DNA of 7,289 bases from RH2-MAG17b sp035945515 (GTDB taxonomy: Bacteria; Acidobacteriota; Terriglobia; UBA7540): assembly GCA_035945515.1 (NCBI GenBank), contig DASZAE010000089.1:1-7289 (forward strand), given 5' to 3'. This document shows, in pieces, positions 6,372-7,289 of this stretch. Under the pieces are notes generated by a model that had not been told where the DNA came from, did no database searches, and saw only the letters and a list, made by a program, of their open reading frames with translations. A program made the translations under genes and the position numbers. The first letter of the stretch is position 1. Every line of letters starts with the position of its first letter.

Positions 6372-6394
6372 TGCTTCCAGAAGTTACGGAAGCA
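6372..6394 (-). promoter_or_regulatory. Hairpin with the flagellin stop codon in its loop
   Basis: TGCTTCC (6372-6378) and GGAAGCA (6388-6394) form a 7-bp stem with a 9-base loop that contains the flagellin stop codon (6384-6386). No T-run follows on the - strand. It could protect the 3' end of a processed flagellin message, which normally needs to be much more abundant than fliD. It could also be chance; the stem is short. Confidence 0.3.
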
Positions 6395-7199
6395 GCTTCA
6401 ACAGGCCCTGCGGAAGCGAGTTGGCCTGCGTCAGTGCGGCAATACCCGTCTGATCAAGAATAGTGTACTTGGTCAGATTGGAGACGACTTGCGGGATGTT
6501 GGCCGCGGTAATGGTATTCAGGGCCGACGTGGTGTTCTGCGCTTCAACGGTGTCCACGTTCTGGGCGTCCTGCAACTGGTTGATGGCGGCGCCGATCTTA
6601 CCACGAATTGCGCCGACGTTGATGATGGCGGAGTTAATCTGGTTGAGGGCCGTCTGCGGATTTCCGCTAACCGTGAAGTCCGTGGTCGTCAAGCCGAGAT
6701 TGGCGGTGGTCAGCGTGGTGGTGGTAACGCCGATTGTGTAGCTCGTCGTCAAGTCCGTCAGGAAGACGCTGGTGGTGGACGAGCCGAACACTGCCGAGCC
6801 GTTGAAGTTGGTGTTGGTTCCAATGTTTCCGATTTCCGTCAGGATGTTGCCGTACTCGGTGCCGAGGGCGGTCAACTGCTGACTGGAAAGACCGCCGTTG
6901 GCGGCTTCGGTGGCCAGCGTCACTGCGGTGTTGAGCAGGGTGCTCACCTGTGAAAGCCCGCCGTCCGCCACCTGCGCCAAGCCAATGCCGCTGCTGGCAT
7001 TGTTGACGCTCTGGTTTAGCGCCGAAGTTGCGGCGTTCAACAGGTTTGAAATCTGCAAGCCGGCCGGGTCGTCGGCGCCGCTATTGATGCGCGAGCCGGT
7101 GGTTAATTGCGTCAACGTGTTCTGCAACGAATTGTTCGTCTGCGTCAACTGATTCTGCGATTGCAGCGAGGGGATGTTAAATAGGACGCTCAGTCCCAT
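6384..7199 (-). CDS. fliC: Flagellin, filament subunit (short form)
   Basis: This is the flagellar filament subunit, exported by the flagellar type III system. The N-terminal D0/D1 core (about 5-135) has the family pattern FNIPSLQSQNQL, then SLQNTLTQLTTGSRINSGADDPAGLQIS, later ATEAANGGL. The C-terminal core (about 180-271) has ALNQINSAI, then GAIRGKIGAAINQLQ, and ends in a helix with LTKYTILDQTG, ALTQANSLPQGLLKLL, which is what FliS binds in the family. Between them only about 45 Thr/Ser-rich residues form the outer domain, so at 271 residues this is a small flagellin. Two departures are visible: the usual Asn-Arg in GAxxNRL is Asn-Gln here (207-208), and the SRIxDAD motif is replaced by SALNTITAAN. 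AAGGAG lies six bases before the ATG. First gene of the flagellin-fliD-fliS operon. The symbol follows the family; hag is equivalent. Confidence 0.95.
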   Translation of the reverse strand: MGLSVLFNIPSLQSQNQLTQTNNSLQNTLTQLTTGSRINSGADDPAGLQISNLLNAATSALNQSVNNASSGIGLAQVADGGLSQVSTLLNTAVTLATEAANGGLSSQQLTALGTEYGNILTEIGNIGTNTNFNGSAVFGSSTTSVFLTDLTTSYTIGVTTTTLTTANLGLTTTDFTVSGNPQTALNQINSAIINVGAIRGKIGAAINQLQDAQNVDTVEAQNTTSALNTITAANIPQVVSNLTKYTILDQTGIAALTQANSLPQGLLKLLP

Positions 7200-7289
7200 G
7201 GGTTTCTCCTTTTCGATTTGGTGGCGTACTGCCTCCGGCGGAGAACCTGTGGCTGACGTCCGGCCTGCTCAGGATTTCCTGCCTTGGGG
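7200..7289 (-). promoter_or_regulatory. Flagellin leader with strong ribosome binding site; promoter not identified
   Basis: AAGGAG at 7211-7206 (- strand) is six bases upstream of the flagellin ATG, the best-spaced Shine-Dalgarno in the window together with that of fliD, and fits high expression. I looked for a flagellar sigma-28 promoter (TAAA, 15 bases, GCCGATAA) and a sigma-54 promoter (TGGC-N8-TTGC) and found neither within these 90 bases. The promoter probably lies beyond the window edge or differs from the E. coli consensus. Confidence 0.5.

Noticed and set aside
7200..7289. CsrA-type GGA motifs in the flagellin leader
   Set aside because: Several GGA triplets are present, one within the Shine-Dalgarno, but only one is overlapped by even a weak inverted repeat and none sits in a convincing hairpin loop. 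Triplets are too common to count as evidence here.

Overview
The window holds six genes and reads like a chromosomal stretch of a motile, GC-rich, double-membrane bacterium. Acidobacteriota is my best guess. This rests on the general look of the flagellin, FliD and peptidoglycan-binding proteins and on the GC-rich palindromic intergenic repeats, not on a marker gene, so the phylum is inferred. No rRNA, tRNA, transposase, integrase or CRISPR array is visible.

Layout. Bases 1-432 have no gene. They contain a pair of palindromic (REP-like) repeats, a 147-bp element with 24-bp terminal inverted repeats that looks like a MITE, a run of small hairpins, and then a promoter. From 433 to 2657 on the + strand lies a two-gene unit: a membrane-anchored HtrA/Deg serine protease with two PDZ domains, and an exported basic protein with a peptidoglycan-binding domain. 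The two reading frames overlap by four bases (ATGA). After a 225-bp AT-richer spacer comes a soluble hybrid histidine kinase (2883-4364, +): degenerate receiver, kinase core, intact receiver.

From 4394 to 7199 on the - strand lies a flagellar filament operon transcribed flagellin -> fliD -> fliS. It encodes the filament subunit, the filament cap and the flagellin export chaperone. fliD and fliS overlap by one base (TAATG). The two strands converge at 4364/4394, and nearly all of the 29-bp gap between them is a second copy of the palindromic repeat, whose arm includes the kinase stop codon.

How the genes fit together. The flagellar genes form a standard late-filament module: FliS keeps flagellin unpolymerised in the cytoplasm, and FliD caps the tip so that exported flagellin folds into place. 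HtrA and its partner should act in the envelope, in protein quality control near the cell wall. The kinase has no membrane segment and no DNA-binding output, so it must sense an internal signal or a protein partner and pass phosphate to proteins encoded elsewhere. Its position beside flagellar genes suggests a motility link but does not show one.

I found no clear evidence of an undescribed system. The most interesting items are the coupled HtrA/peptidoglycan-binding pair, the pseudo-receiver kinase, the MITE-like element, and the stem-loops between flagellin and fliD.
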